Positions 17,395 through 26,323 of a stretch of 64,000 nucleotides of DNA are shown here, one piece after another. The notes beneath the pieces are model-generated. The model searched no databases. It was not told where the DNA came from and worked only from the letters and a program-made list of their open reading frames with translations. The position numbers and the translations under genes are program-made. Numbering within the stretch: the stretch's first letter is position 1; the number at the start of each line of letters is the position of its first letter. Source of the stretch: an uncultured Prevotella sp. (GTDB taxonomy: Bacteria; Bacteroidota; Bacteroidia; Bacteroidales; Bacteroidaceae); the NCBI GenBank assembly GCA_900543975.1, contig UQTI01000003.1, forward strand, positions 1 to 64,000, in the 5' to 3' direction.

Positions 17395-18501
17395 TTATAC
17401 ATTAAACCTGAAGTGCATGATATCGCCGTCCTGCACCACATACTCCTTGCCCTCGATGCCGAGCTTGCCAGCCTCGCGAACAGCGGCCTCAGAGCCATAC
17501 TTGATGTAATCGTCATACTTGATAACCTCGGCGCGGATGAAGCCCTTCTCAAAGTCGGTGTGGATAACGCCGGCACACTGTGGAGCCTTCCAACCCTTGT
17601 GGTAGGTCCATGCCTTGACCTCCATCTCGCCAGCGGTGATGAAGGTCTCAAGGTTGAGCAGCTCATACGCCTTCTTGATGAGGCGGTTTACGCCGCTTTC
17701 CTCCAGTCCGAGCTCATCGAGGAACATCTTCTTGTCCTCGTAGGTCTCCAGCGAGGCTATGTCTTCCTCTGTCTTTGCAGCGATGACCAGCATCTCGGCA
17801 CCCTCGCTCTCGGCAATCTTCTGTATCATGTCTGAGTATTTGTTTCCTGTCTTGGCAGCCGTCTCGTCCACGTTGCACACATAGAGCACGGGCTTGGCGG
17901 TGAGCAGGAACAGGTCGTGAGCGTAGCGCTGCTCCTCCTTGCTCTCGAAGGTCACGCTGCGGGCGTTCAGACCCTTGTCGAGGGCCTCCTTATAAGCTTC
18001 GAGCACGCTCACAGCCACCTTGGCGTCCTTGTTGTTGCCGATGGACGCTATTTTCTGCTGCTTAGAGAGCTGTCCCTCGATGGTCTCGAGGTCTTTAAGC
18101 TGTAGCTCTGTGTCGATAATTTCCTTGTCCTCGAGCGGGTTTACGGCAGAACCGCCCTCGCGCACGATGTTGTCGTCGTCGAAGCAGCGGAGCACATGAA
18201 TGATGGCGTCGGTCTCGCGGATGTTGCCCAGGAACTTGTTGCCGAGGCCCTCACCCTTGGAAGCACCCTTCACCAGTCCGGCGATATCTACAATCTCGCA
18301 GGTGGCGGGCACGATGCGTCCGGGGTGTACTATCTCGGCGAGCTTTGTGAGTCGTTCGTCAGGCACGGTGATCACGCCCACGTTAGGCTCGATGGTGCAG
18401 AAGGGGAAATTGGCTGCCTGAGCCTTTGCGCTCGACAGACAGTTGAACAGCGTCGACTTGCCCACGTTGGGAAGTCCTACAATACCACATTTTAATGACA
18501 T
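17395..18501 (-). CDS. ychF: Obg-family ATPase YchF
   Basis: A cytoplasmic, ribosome-associated P-loop ATPase involved in translation and redox stress. 368 residues: G1 GLPNVGKST (9-17), switch/G3 [20 protein letters not shown], then the specificity motif CNVDE, and a C-terminal TGS domain ending [20 protein letters not shown]. The glutamate in the NVDE-type motif fits ATP rather than GTP use (family knowledge). It has its own promoter at 18575-18605 and is followed by lgt. Confidence 0.97.
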   Translation of the reverse strand: MSLKCGIVGLPNVGKSTLFNCLSSAKAQAANFPFCTIEPNVGVITVPDERLTKLAEIVHPGRIVPATCEIVDIAGLVKGASKGEGLGNKFLGNIRETDAIIHVLRCFDDDNIVREGGSAVNPLEDKEIIDTELQLKDLETIEGQLSKQQKIASIGNNKDAKVAVSVLEAYKEALDKGLNARSVTFESKEEQRYAHDLFLLTAKPVLYVCNVDETAAKTGNKYSDMIQKIAESEGAEMLVIAAKTEEDIASLETYEDKKMFLDELGLEESGVNRLIKKAYELLNLETFITAGEMEVKAWTYHKGWKAPQCAGVIHTDFEKGFIRAEVIKYDDYIKYGSEAAVREAGKLGIEGKEYVVQDGDIMHFRFNV

Positions 18502-18574
18502 TTCTTTCTCTTTATTTTTTATAAGTTTCGCAAGTTCTTGTTAGGCAAAACTTTGTTATTATACTTATGTGTCT

Positions 18575-18605
18575 GCAAAGTTACAGCAAATTGAAGACAA
18601 CACAA
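18575..18605 (-). promoter_or_regulatory. ychF-lgt promoter
   Basis: On the minus strand TTG (18603-18605), a 20-nt gap and TAACTTTG (18575-18582). Predicted start near 18569, a leader of about 70 nt. Confidence 0.6.
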
Positions 18606-18676
18606 AATAAGCTTGCTTTTTTTTATCATTTTTCCCTTTTTGTTCTCCACTAATAATAGTTGATACTAAGCTGCTC

Positions 18677-18707
18677 TTGACAACGCTTGCGCAATGTTGT
18701 ACCTTTG
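18677..18707 (+). promoter_or_regulatory. HU-operon promoter and structured leader
   Basis: TTGACA (18677-18682) and TACCTTTG (18700-18707), a 20-nt gap after TTG, fit the Bacteroidetes consensus. The leader is about 175 nt. It contains GTCTGC (18781-18786) that can pair with GCGGAC (18854-18859) around purine-rich GGCTGAGG repeats, and ends in an A-rich run before the HU ATG. Confidence 0.65.
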
Positions 18708-18887
18708 CATCGCAGTCGGGAAGAAAGACAGACAGCCCGATGCAAAGAGAGTCTTAATAATCTATAAATGTAAAACACATGTCTGCGCGAGGCGGCTGAG
18801 GCCATGCCCACATCAAAGGACCCATGACGGGGGAGAGGGCTGAGGCTGCCGAGGCGGACGAAAAAAAAAAAGAAAGGAAAAAAATTT

Positions 18888-19379
18888 ATGGCAGTAAGTT
18901 ATCGTCTTTATCAGAACAACCGTGAGGGTAAGTTTAAGGGTATGTGGTACGCTCGTGCCAGTCACAACGGCACCGTAGACATCGACAAGCTCGCAGACAT
19001 CATGCAGGCCAACTGTACCGTGAAGCGTTCCGACATCCTGGCCGTGCTCTCCGAGCTTGTGGAGGTCATGACCGACCAGCTTCAGAACTCAATGCGTGTG
19101 AAGCTCAACGGTTTCGGTGCGTTCAAGATCGGTCTCAAGACCATCCCCGCAGCCACTGCAAAGGAGTTTAATATGAACAACATCAAGGGCATGCATGTCC
19201 TCTTCCAGCCCGAGGCCACTCGCCAGGCCGGCAAGCGCTTCTACAACCACACCTTCCTGGCTAACGCCAAGGTGCGTGAGGCCACTGTCTACGACGTGGA
19301 CAAGGGTGGCGACAACGCCGAGGGCCACGATGCCGGCTCTAAGGGCAACGAGGAGCAGAGCGTGGAGGGCAACGCCTAA
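18888..19379 (+). CDS. HU-family DNA-binding protein (Bacteroidetes long form)
   Basis: 163 residues, against ~90 for typical HU. The N-terminal ~125 residues carry the HU-like fold of Bacteroidetes (VDIDKLADIMQANCTVKRSD, then MRVKLNGFGAFKIGLKTIPA, then MHVLFQPEATRQAGKRF). An acidic, disordered tail (DVDKGGDNAEG... EEQSVEG) follows. The role is nucleoid binding and DNA bending. Codon use is strongly biased to C-ending codons, as in highly expressed genes. The first gene of a rightward unit that continues with two overlapping micropeptides. Confidence 0.92.
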   Translation: MAVSYRLYQNNREGKFKGMWYARASHNGTVDIDKLADIMQANCTVKRSDILAVLSELVEVMTDQLQNSMRVKLNGFGAFKIGLKTIPAATAKEFNMNNIKGMHVLFQPEATRQAGKRFYNHTFLANAKVREATVYDVDKGGDNAEGHDAGSKGNEEQSVEGNA

Positions 19380-19774
19380 GCGCTGACACAACGGCAGAAC
19401 GCTCATAACAGGGAGTGAACAAAACCTGCATGGATGGTGAAAACCCCGTTTTAAGGTTGGCAAGGGCTCTACACAGATGCTTGGTTGATGCTCCATGTCG
19501 ATGCTTGGCTAAAAGCTCCATGTCGATGCAAGATAAAGACCCCACATTAAGGGGTGAAACCCCATGTTGATGGTTGCTCCTTCTTGTCAATGTTTTGTTG
19601 AAAGCTCCAGTTGACGCTTCGTTGTTGACAAAGGGCGGCGGGTGTAACTGCCTGTCGCCCTTATTGTTTACATACTTTTCAACAGTAGGCACAACGCTGT
19701 TGACAACCTGTTGTTATGAGTTTCTATTATTCAAGTTATTCACATTATTCACACATTAAGAAAGGTTAGATATT

Positions 19775-19885
19775 ATGGGAAAAGTTAGTGTTTGGAAAAT
19801 CGTTATAAAGGTTATTATAGCCATGGCAACCACCCTGTTGGGAGCGCTTGGCACAAAAGGAGAGGATAATGACCAGAAAAACTAA
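19775..19885 (+). CDS. Smalltalk protein (36-residue micropeptide)
   Basis: The sequence begins MGKVSVWKIVIKVIIAMATT, then LLGALGTKGEDNDQKN. This is the pattern of the Bacteroidetes 'smalltalk' family: a basic N-terminus, one hydrophobic segment (IVIKVIIAMATTLLGAL) and a short polar tail. The family commonly sits after HU-like genes; function is unknown. The spacing from HU is ~395 bp, with no promoter of its own clearly seen. Its 3' end overlaps the next micropeptide by 17 nt in a different frame. Confidence 0.8.
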   Translation: MGKVSVWKIVIKVIIAMATTLLGALGTKGEDNDQKN

Positions 19886-19970
19886 GCAAACGTTTCTTCT
19901 CTTGTTGCGCATTCTTGGCACCATCATAGGCATTGTCTTGGGTGCTGTGAGTTGCACGCTGTGGTTTTGA
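19869..19970 (+). CDS. Overlapping 33-residue hydrophobic micropeptide
   Basis: It starts at the ATG at 19869, inside the end of the smalltalk gene. It reads MTRKTKQTFLLLLRILGTII then GIVLGAVSCTLWF: a basic N-terminus and one membrane segment. The 17-nt overlap allows translational coupling. It ends 14 bp before a 16-bp terminator stem. Not recognised as a named family; coding status is inferred from position, topology and the overlap. Confidence 0.5.
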   Translation: MTRKTKQTFLLLLRILGTIIGIVLGAVSCTLWF

Positions 19971-19984
19971 AAATAAAACATAAA

Positions 19985-20030
19985 GAAAAAAGGTGTCCAC
20001 ACAGGTCTTTGCCCGTGGACACCTTTTTTC
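19985..20030. terminator. Bidirectional terminator between HU operon and gdpd
   Basis: GAAAAAAGGTGTCCAC (19985-20000) pairs perfectly over 16 bp with GTGGACACCTTTTTTC (20015-20030). A and T runs lie on both sides, suiting the convergent HU unit (rightward) and gdpd (leftward). Confidence 0.92.
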
Positions 20031-20043
20031 TTTTCTTCTTTAC

Positions 20044-20075
20044 TGAGCCCATTTAAAAAGTGGGCTCAATTTTTT
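20044..20075 (+). terminator. Second hairpin terminator
   Basis: TGAGCCCA (20044-20051) pairs with TGGGCTCA (20061-20068) followed by ATTTTTTATTT. It backs up the preceding terminator for rightward transcripts. Confidence 0.7.
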
Positions 20076-20096
20076 ATTTCTTCTTTCTTCCTTTTT

Positions 20097-20861
20097 TTAT
20101 TTCTTCAGCATCTGCTCCAGCAGCACAGGCTCGTTGGTTGTTATGAAGTCGAAGCCTTGGTCTATGCACCATTGCAGGTCCTTTTGCTCGTTCACCGTCC
20201 ACACGTTGGCTTTGAGGCCCAGCTGGTGGCAACGCTTAAGCCATTCGGGGTGTTTGTCGCGGAACACGCTGATGTGATAGTCGACACCTGTGCCGCCCAT
20301 CTCGAGAATTTCATCGGGTGACAGCTCGCCGTTGAGATAATAGACCGGTGTGCCCTTTGGCGCTTTCTGTATGAGGCGCACGAAGGCCGGAAGCGAGAAG
20401 GTGATGTAGTCGACACGCTTGTCAAGCTTCTTGTCTTTGATCATCTTGAGCAGCATGTCAACAGCCTTTGTCTCCTGAAGCTTGTTGCTGTGCGACTTCA
20501 GCTCGAAGACCAGACGTGTCTTCAACTTCTTTGCCGCGTCAAGATACTGCTCCAGCGTGGGCACGTTCTCACCGTTCTCCAGCTTGCAGGCCGTTGTCTG
20601 TGCAGCTGGAGAGTTTTCTATTATGATGTCGCCAATGCGGCCGTCATGGTTCACGATGAGCTTGTCGTCGGCTGATAACCATACGTCAAACTCGGATCCG
20701 TAGACGCCAATGCTGTCGGCCTTGACGAGAGATCGGATAGAGTTTTGGGCAGAGCCCTCGGTCTTCCAGTAGCCACGGTGAGCCACGATTTTCGGATTGC
20801 CAGCTGTCATGCCTTGTGCAAGGCCGAAGATGGCAAGCAGGGTGATGATGATTGTTTTCAC
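20097..20861 (-). CDS. Glycerophosphodiester phosphodiesterase, exported
   Basis: 254 residues with a signal peptide (~1-20). The GDPD fold shows HRGYW at residues ~29-33, SEFDVWLSADDKLIVNHDG with the metal ligands and catalytic histidine, FELKSHS in the middle, and WTVNEQKDLQWCIDQGFDFI near the end. It hydrolyses glycerophosphodiesters to glycerol-3-phosphate, presumably in the periplasm. The start is GTG at 20861: it is the only start that gives an intact signal peptide, and it directly abuts the upstream tandem array. Confidence 0.92.
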   Translation of the reverse strand: MKTIIITLLAIFGLAQGMTAGNPKIVAHRGYWKTEGSAQNSIRSLVKADSIGVYGSEFDVWLSADDKLIVNHDGRIGDIIIENSPAAQTTACKLENGENVPTLEQYLDAAKKLKTRLVFELKSHSNKLQETKAVDMLLKMIKDKKLDKRVDYITFSLPAFVRLIQKAPKGTPVYYLNGELSPDEILEMGGTGVDYHISVFRDKHPEWLKRCHQLGLKANVWTVNEQKDLQWCIDQGFDFITTNEPVLLEQMLKK

Positions 20862-20862
20862 T

Positions 20863-20992
20863 TCTTAATTTCTTAACTTCTTAATTTCTTAACTTCGTTA
20901 TTTTTTAACTTCGTTATTTCTTAACTTCGTTATTTCTTAACTTCGTTATTTCTTAACTTCGTTATTTCTTAACTTCGTTATTTTTTCTCATT
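20863..20992. repeat. Tandem array, 16-17-bp unit, about eight copies
   Basis: Units of TTATTTCTTAACTTCG fill the whole spacer between the ispG stop (20996) and the gdpd GTG start (20861). The two leftmost units carry TTAATTTCTTAACTTC instead. No promoter could be placed, so gdpd may depend on readthrough from purE-ispG. Confidence 0.9.
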
Positions 20993-20995
20993 GCT

Positions 20996-22888
20996 TTATT
21001 TCTTTGCCGAATCTTCCTCTATAAAGGCGAGCAGGCGGTCCACGGCTTCTTCCTCAGGTATGTTTTTGGCTATGCACACCTTCTGCTTGTAGAGCGAAAT
21101 TTTGCCCTTTCCGGCACCCACATATCCATAGTCGGCATCAGCCATCTCGCCCGGTCCGTTGACGATACATCCCATGATGCCTATCTTCAGACCCTTCATG
21201 TGGGCGGTGGCAGCCTTTATGCGTGCAATGGTGGCTTGCAGGTTGTAGAGCGTTCGCCCGCAGCCCGGACAAGAGATATACTCGGTCTTGGATGTGCGCA
21301 GACGCGCTGCCTGCAGAACGCCAAAGGCGGTTGCTGCCACGTCGGCGAGAGCAATGTCGCCATCGTTCATGAGCCACAGACCGTCGGTCAGCCCGTCGAT
21401 CATGAGCGCACCCATGTCGGCGGCAGCCTCAAGCATGAAGTCGCCCTTATGACGCTCCGTGTGTCGGTACATCTGGGCGAAGGCCACGGGGTTGAGCAGC
21501 GAGGCGTTCATCATCTCGTGCACCAAGGCGCGTTGTTCGCCCAGGCGGTTCTGGTGGTTACTCATGCTCACCACCACCACCTCAGGATGCTGCTTCAGGC
21601 AAGCCACATACTCGTCGGCAGGTGCTCCGAAGGGCAGGACGAGAAATTTGGCCTTTGCCTTGCATGCTGCGAGGAACGGTATGGCGTTGTAGGGGAACAC
21701 AGGATAGGTGCCTGGTGTGCCGTCGTAGATGTTGAAGTCGACGAGGTAACGCTGTGTGCTCTCCACCTTTTCGGGCATGTGAGCGCCACAATAGATGAGG
21801 TCGGGCTTCTGGTCGGCACGGTAAGCGAAGGCATCGGTGCGTATGTTGCCGTCATGTCCTGTCGCCGTTGTTATGACCACCGGCACGTTGGTGCCGCCGA
21901 TAGACAGGATGTTGCCCTCGGCATCGGCCACCTCGACGGCGCGTGTGGTGCGGCGTGATGGACGAAGCCAGTCAAACTGCGGGTTCTCTGTTCCGGGTAT
22001 GAACATGTGGCCCGCGTGCTTGCCGATATACTGTACGAGATGTTTAGCCACCGGAATTTCTGCCTCCGGCTCCTCGCTCAAGCTCACGCGTATGGTGTCG
22101 CCAATGCCGTCGGCGAGCAATGCTCCAATGCCCACGGCACTCTTTATGCGTCCGTCCTCGCCCTCACCTGCCTCGGTCACGCCGAGGTGGAGCGGATAGT
22201 GCATGTCGGCCTTGTCCATCTCGCTGACGAGCAGACGCACGGAGCGCACCATGACCACGGTGTTGCTGGCCTTAATGCTTATGACCACGTTGTCAAACTT
22301 CTCACGCTTGCAGATGCGCAGAAACTCCATGCAGCTCTCTACAATGCCTTCGGGCGTGTCGCCATAACGCGACATTATGCGGTCAGAGAGCGACCCGTGG
22401 TTCACGCCTATGCGCACGGCCGTGTGGTGTTCGCGGCAGATGTTGAGGAACGGCACGAAGCGCTCCTCCAGCTTTTTCAGCTCCTCGGCATACTCGGCAT
22501 CGGTATATTCGATATGCTTGAACGTGCGTGCCGGGTCCACATAGTTGCCCGGGTTCACGCGCACCTTCTCTGCATAGAGAGCAGCGACGTCAGCCACGCG
22601 CGGGTTGAAATGGATGTCGGCCACGAGCGGTGTCATGAAGCCGTCGGCACGCAGCTGCGCGTTGATGTTCTTAAGGTTCTCAGCCTCGCGGGTGCCTTGC
22701 GTGGTGAGACGCACCAGTTCGCCTCCAGCCTTTATAATGCGCTCTGCCTGTTGCACACAAGCCTCGGTGTCGTTGGTGTTGGTGGTGGTCATCGACTGCA
22801 CCCTGATGGGGTTCTCGCCGCCCATCTCTATAACGCCAACCTTTACGGGTGACGCTTCGCGTCGGCGATAATTGAATAAGTCGGTCAT
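20996..22888 (-). CDS. ispG: 4-hydroxy-3-methylbut-2-enyl diphosphate synthase, long form
   Basis: Converts MEcPP to HMBPP in the non-mevalonate isoprenoid pathway using a [4Fe-4S] cluster. 630 residues, the long form seen in Bacteroidetes and Chlamydiae with a central insert domain between TIM barrel and reductase domain. The N-terminus has IRVQSMTTTNTNDTEACV and the barrel signature VADIHFNP. Cluster ligands are in CPGCGRTLYN and GCIVNGPGEM near the C-terminus. purE ends 15 bp upstream, so the two share a transcript. Confidence 0.97.
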   Translation of the reverse strand: MTDLFNYRRREASPVKVGVIEMGGENPIRVQSMTTTNTNDTEACVQQAERIIKAGGELVRLTTQGTREAENLKNINAQLRADGFMTPLVADIHFNPRVADVAALYAEKVRVNPGNYVDPARTFKHIEYTDAEYAEELKKLEERFVPFLNICREHHTAVRIGVNHGSLSDRIMSRYGDTPEGIVESCMEFLRICKREKFDNVVISIKASNTVVMVRSVRLLVSEMDKADMHYPLHLGVTEAGEGEDGRIKSAVGIGALLADGIGDTIRVSLSEEPEAEIPVAKHLVQYIGKHAGHMFIPGTENPQFDWLRPSRRTTRAVEVADAEGNILSIGGTNVPVVITTATGHDGNIRTDAFAYRADQKPDLIYCGAHMPEKVESTQRYLVDFNIYDGTPGTYPVFPYNAIPFLAACKAKAKFLVLPFGAPADEYVACLKQHPEVVVVSMSNHQNRLGEQRALVHEMMNASLLNPVAFAQMYRHTERHKGDFMLEAAADMGALMIDGLTDGLWLMNDGDIALADVAATAFGVLQAARLRTSKTEYISCPGCGRTLYNLQATIARIKAATAHMKGLKIGIMGCIVNGPGEMADADYGYVGAGKGKISLYKQKVCIAKNIPEEEAVDRLLAFIEEDSAKK

Positions 22889-22903
22889 GAGCAGGGTAGG
22901 TGA

Positions 22904-23410
22904 TTAGTTGGTCTTGAAATCATATTTCACCTCTGCCAGGTCGGCATTGGCCTTCTCGATCTTCTTTCCCAAGCCAGCCTTATAGTCGGCGAGCTTGGCA
23001 GCCACCTCCTCATCAGCCAGAGCGATCATCTCTGTGGCGAGGATGGCAGCGTTCATTGCTCCGTTCACGCCCACTGTTGCGACGGGTATTCCTGGAGGCA
23101 TCTGTATGATGGAGAGCATGGCATCAAGACCGTCGAGCATGCCTTTGATTGGCACACCGATAACGGGCAGTGTGGTGCTGGCGGCGATAACGCCAGGCAG
23201 GGCTGCTGCCATTCCTGCTCCTGCGATGATGACCTTTATGCCACGTTCCTTCGCGCCTTTGGCAAACTGCTCCACGGCATCGGGTGTGCGGTGTGCGGAG
23301 AGGGCGTTAACCTCAAACGGAATTTGGAGGTCGTTGAGAAACTTACATGCTTTTTCCATTACGGGCAGGTCGCTGGTGCTGCCCATGATGATGCTTACTT
23401 TAGGTGTCAT
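22904..23410 (-). CDS. purE: N5-carboxyaminoimidazole ribonucleotide mutase
   Basis: Rearranges N5-CAIR to CAIR in purine synthesis. 168 residues starting MTPKVSIIMGSTSDLPVMEK, with the substrate-binding SDLPVM and SAHRTP motifs, IAGAGMAAALPGV, and GIPVATVGVNGAMNAAI. Length and motifs fit class I PurE (no PurK nearby). It leads the purE-ispG pair. Confidence 0.97.
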   Translation of the reverse strand: MTPKVSIIMGSTSDLPVMEKACKFLNDLQIPFEVNALSAHRTPDAVEQFAKGAKERGIKVIIAGAGMAAALPGVIAASTTLPVIGVPIKGMLDGLDAMLSIIQMPPGIPVATVGVNGAMNAAILATEMIALADEEVAAKLADYKAGLGKKIEKANADLAEVKYDFKTN

Positions 23411-23489
23411 ATTTCTTTTCGTTTTAATATGGATCGTTTTTTTCCTTTTTCTGTCTCAATAGGGGTTGGTTGGGGCTATGCTTTTCTTA

Positions 23490-23665
23490 AAAGCTCTTCT
23501 TTCAAGCTAAAAGCTCTTCTTCCAAGCTATAGAGCCTTTCTTTCAAGCTATAGAGCCTTTCTTTCAAGCTATAGAGCCTCCTTCCAAGCTATAAGCTCTT
23601 CCTTTCAAGCCATAAGCCTTTCTTTCAAGCCATAGGCCCATCTTCCAAGCTTTAAATTTTCCAAG
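23490..23665. repeat. Tandem array, 20-21-bp unit, eight copies
   Basis: CAAGCT recurs at 23503, 23523, 23544, 23565, 23585, 23606, 23626 and 23646, in units such as TTTCAAGCTATAGAGCCTTTC. It fills most of the spacer upstream of purE. Confidence 0.9.
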
Positions 23666-23699
23666 CCTTTTCTTTAGCGGCTTATGTCGCGTCGTGCTC

Positions 23700-24332
23700 T
23701 CAGATGTTGACAAGATAGTTGAGCATGATGAGAGTGAACGCCACGGCCTGTCCCACAAGAAATCCTGCCACCACCTGCCAAAGCGTGTGTTGTCGCAGGA
23801 TCATTCGGCTGGTGCCCACCATTCCTGCCACGATGAACACAAGGCAGAGCCACCACAAGGGGTTGAAACTGAAGAGCACGGCAAAGGCCTGCAGCGCTCC
23901 TGCCACGCCTCCAATGGCCGATGTGTGTGTGGATATCTTCCACCATATGTTTATCACGACGCAGCACATCTGTATGGCGAGAGCCGCCATGAGGATGATG
24001 CTCATGAAATGGGGAATGTGTGTTATCTCCATGAGCGTGTAACAGCCCGCATAACAGAGAATGGAGATGACATAAGGCACCATGCGTTTCTCCTGACGTC
24101 CCAGTTCGAGGAGTGTCCAGCCGTGATATTGGCGGTAGAATCGTATGAGGAGCGTGGGCATGAGAATGGTGAACAGATACACCATGCCTATGACGCGCAG
24201 CTTATATTGCCACGGCGCAAGACTGAGGTAGCTGAAGGTGAAAAGCACGATAAGCCCTACCGTTGAGAGGTAGAATGGCGTAAACATCATGCTTAACAAT
24301 CGGGCTGCAAGAATAATGTTTTTTTGTCTCAT
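23700..24332 (-). CDS. PAP2-superfamily-like integral membrane protein
   Basis: 210 residues with about six membrane segments. The pair KISTHTSAIGG (around 133-143) and GTSRMILRQHTLWQVVAG (~172-189) sits where PAP2 enzymes have PSGH and SRxxxGxHxxxDV motifs. This suggests a lipid phosphatase-like or degenerate PAP2 member; the second-motif histidine (QHTLW) is present and the first histidine is in STHTS. The substrate is unknown. It follows rpoN on the same strand, separated by a 100-bp tandem array. Confidence 0.65.
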   Translation of the reverse strand: MRQKNIILAARLLSMMFTPFYLSTVGLIVLFTFSYLSLAPWQYKLRVIGMVYLFTILMPTLLIRFYRQYHGWTLLELGRQEKRMVPYVISILCYAGCYTLMEITHIPHFMSIILMAALAIQMCCVVINIWWKISTHTSAIGGVAGALQAFAVLFSFNPLWWLCLVFIVAGMVGTSRMILRQHTLWQVVAGFLVGQAVAFTLIMLNYLVNI

Positions 24333-24360
24333 TTCATGTTTCGTCTCTTTACATATTGTC

Positions 24361-24460
24361 CTGAATGATGCGTGGGTGTTATGAATGATGCTTGGGTGTT
24401 CTGAATGATGTTTGGGCGCACTGAATGATGCTTGGGTGCACAGAATGATGCTTTGGTGCA
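24361..24460. repeat. Tandem array, exact 20-bp period, five copies
   Basis: Units start at 24361, 24381, 24401, 24421 and 24441; a typical unit is CTGAATGATGCTTGGGTGTT. It fills the spacer between the rpoN stop and the PAP2-like gene start. Confidence 0.93.
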
Positions 24461-24466
24461 GGGTCT

Positions 24467-26116
24467 CTATTCTCTACGCTGCTTTGCCGAGGGTATGGCT
24501 AACTGCTCTCGATATTTTGACACCGTTCTTCGTGCTATGGGGTAGCCCTTCTCTTTCATGAGCTTTGACAGCATGTCGTCGCTGTAGGGCGCCTTCTTGT
24601 CCTCGCCCTCTACAATCTCCTTGAGAGTTGCCTTTATGTTGCGTGTTGACAGCTCCTCTCCGTTTTCGTTTGTGTAGCTGATGTTGAAGAAAAACTTGAG
24701 AGGGAATATTCCCCAGTTGGTCTGCACATATTTCACGTTACACACCCTCGACACCGTTGATATGTCGAGCCCCGTCTTTGCTGCGATGTCCTTCAGAACC
24801 ATCGGCTTGAGGTCTGCCTCGTCGCCGTCGAGGAAAAACTTGCGTTGCCAGTCGATGATGGCACGCATGGTCTTGGTTAGCGTTGCCCTGCGCTGCCTTA
24901 TGGCGTCAATGTAGCCTTGCGCCTTGTCTACCTTCTCCTTGGCATAGAGCAGCGCCTCCTTCTCCTGCCGACTCATGCCCTTGCGGTTGTTGCGGTAAGT
25001 CTCAACCATGTCGGCAAACGTTGGCGACACCTTAAGCTCAGGCACGTCGCCCGCGTTGAGATACATCTTTATCGTGCCGTCGTCGAGGGTGTCGACAATA
25101 AAGTCGGGCGTGATCTGCTGCATGCTTCGTCCCTCAGCCTCGCCGAGCGATGCTCCGGGTTTAGGGTTTAGGCGCATGATCTCATGCCGAAAACCGTCGA
25201 GGTCGTCGTCCGTTATGTGGTGGTTCTTCTTCAGCACCTCCCAGTGGCGTGCAATGAAGTCGTTGTAGCTGTAGGTCAGGATCTCTATTGCGAGGTCGCG
25301 CATGCGGCTCTTTGGTCTGCGTCTCAGTTGGAGGATAAGACACTCGCGCAGGTCGTGGGCACCAATGCCCGCAGGGTCAAAGGTCTTGAGCAGCTGCATC
25401 ATCTCCTTCACCTCCTCTGGCGTACACTCCACGTTCTGAAACAGCTCCAGCTCGTCACACAGGCTGTCGGCGCTCTTGCGCAGCAGTCCGTCGTCGTCGA
25501 GCGACCCTATGACATACTCCATGATGTCGCGCTGCTTGGGTGTGATGTCCTGTTCTCCCACCTGCTCGTTGAGCTTGTCGTAGAACGAAGACGAGTCGCC
25601 CCACACCATCTCGCCGCTGTCGCTGTCGCCGTCGCCGTTGTCGGCATAGGTTCCTCCAGCCTGAAAGGCCGTAGGCATCTCGTCGTCACGGCCTATGCCC
25701 TCCAAGGCATCGTCCAGGGCCGAGGCCCGCTCCTCGCGGTCTTGCTCGCGGTTAAACTGCTCGTCGTGGCTGTCGAACGCATCGTCATCAATGTCGTTGT
25801 TGCGGTTGCCGAACGCATCGCCATCATTGTCGTTGTTGCCATTGCCGTTATTAGAATGGCCGTTGTTGCTGCTGTCTTGTGTTCCGTTGCCCTCGTCGTT
25901 GTCGAACAGCGAGTTGTCAGAAGCGTCATACACAGGCTGTGCATCGTCAGGTGACACCACCTCAAGGGCGGGATTGTCATCAATCTCAGCCTTCACACTC
26001 TCCTCCAGTTCGGGTAGGGGCATCTCTGTGAGCCTCACCTGCAACATCTGTTGTTGGGTGAGTTTCTGAATCTGCTGAAGCTTCTGCTCCTGTGTTTGTA
26101 TGAGATTTTGTGCCAT
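24467..26116 (-). CDS. rpoN: RNA polymerase sigma-54 factor
   Basis: 549 residues from MAQNLIQTQEQKLQQIQKLT. The glutamine-rich region I (1-50) contacts activators. Region II (~60-165) is acidic and rich in N, G, D and S. The core-binding domain follows (EYVIGSLDDDGLLRKS, LKTFDPAGIGAHDLRECL), then the HTH (KDIAAKTGLDISTVSRVCN) and the C-terminal RpoN box ARRTVSKYRE that recognises the -24 element. An upstream in-frame ATG at 26209 would add 31 residues across the promoter repeats and is rejected. Sigma-54 activators are not in the window. Confidence 0.96.
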   Translation of the reverse strand: MAQNLIQTQEQKLQQIQKLTQQQMLQVRLTEMPLPELEESVKAEIDDNPALEVVSPDDAQPVYDASDNSLFDNDEGNGTQDSSNNGHSNNGNGNNDNDGDAFGNRNNDIDDDAFDSHDEQFNREQDREERASALDDALEGIGRDDEMPTAFQAGGTYADNGDGDSDSGEMVWGDSSSFYDKLNEQVGEQDITPKQRDIMEYVIGSLDDDGLLRKSADSLCDELELFQNVECTPEEVKEMMQLLKTFDPAGIGAHDLRECLILQLRRRPKSRMRDLAIEILTYSYNDFIARHWEVLKKNHHITDDDLDGFRHEIMRLNPKPGASLGEAEGRSMQQITPDFIVDTLDDGTIKMYLNAGDVPELKVSPTFADMVETYRNNRKGMSRQEKEALLYAKEKVDKAQGYIDAIRQRRATLTKTMRAIIDWQRKFFLDGDEADLKPMVLKDIAAKTGLDISTVSRVCNVKYVQTNWGIFPLKFFFNISYTNENGEELSTRNIKATLKEIVEGEDKKAPYSDDMLSKLMKEKGYPIARRTVSKYREQLAIPSAKQRRE

Positions 26117-26150
26117 CTTTAATGTTTTGTTAGTGATATGCTGCCTTAGC

Positions 26151-26251
26151 CCGCTTATCTTATGCAAAGATAATGCAAACCGAGAGCAGAGATGCAAGCT
26201 TGCTTGCAATCTTTGCCGAGGTGCCGCTTATCTTATGCAAAGATAATGCAA
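26151..26251 (-). promoter_or_regulatory. Duplicated promoter segment upstream of rpoN
   Basis: A 28-nt segment containing CTTATCTTATGCAAAGATAA occurs perfectly twice (26151-26178, 26224-26251). On the minus strand each holds a TATCTTTG -7 box (26165-26172 and 26238-26245). For the proximal copy a TTG lies 22 nt further up. A GCAAGCTTGC palindrome sits between the copies. Confidence 0.5.
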
Positions 26252-26323
26252 TTTTTTGAAACCGCTTCTTAATTGTCTATTTTTAAAATAAATGTCATTT
26301 GTCGGGGTGCCGTTTAAAACAAA

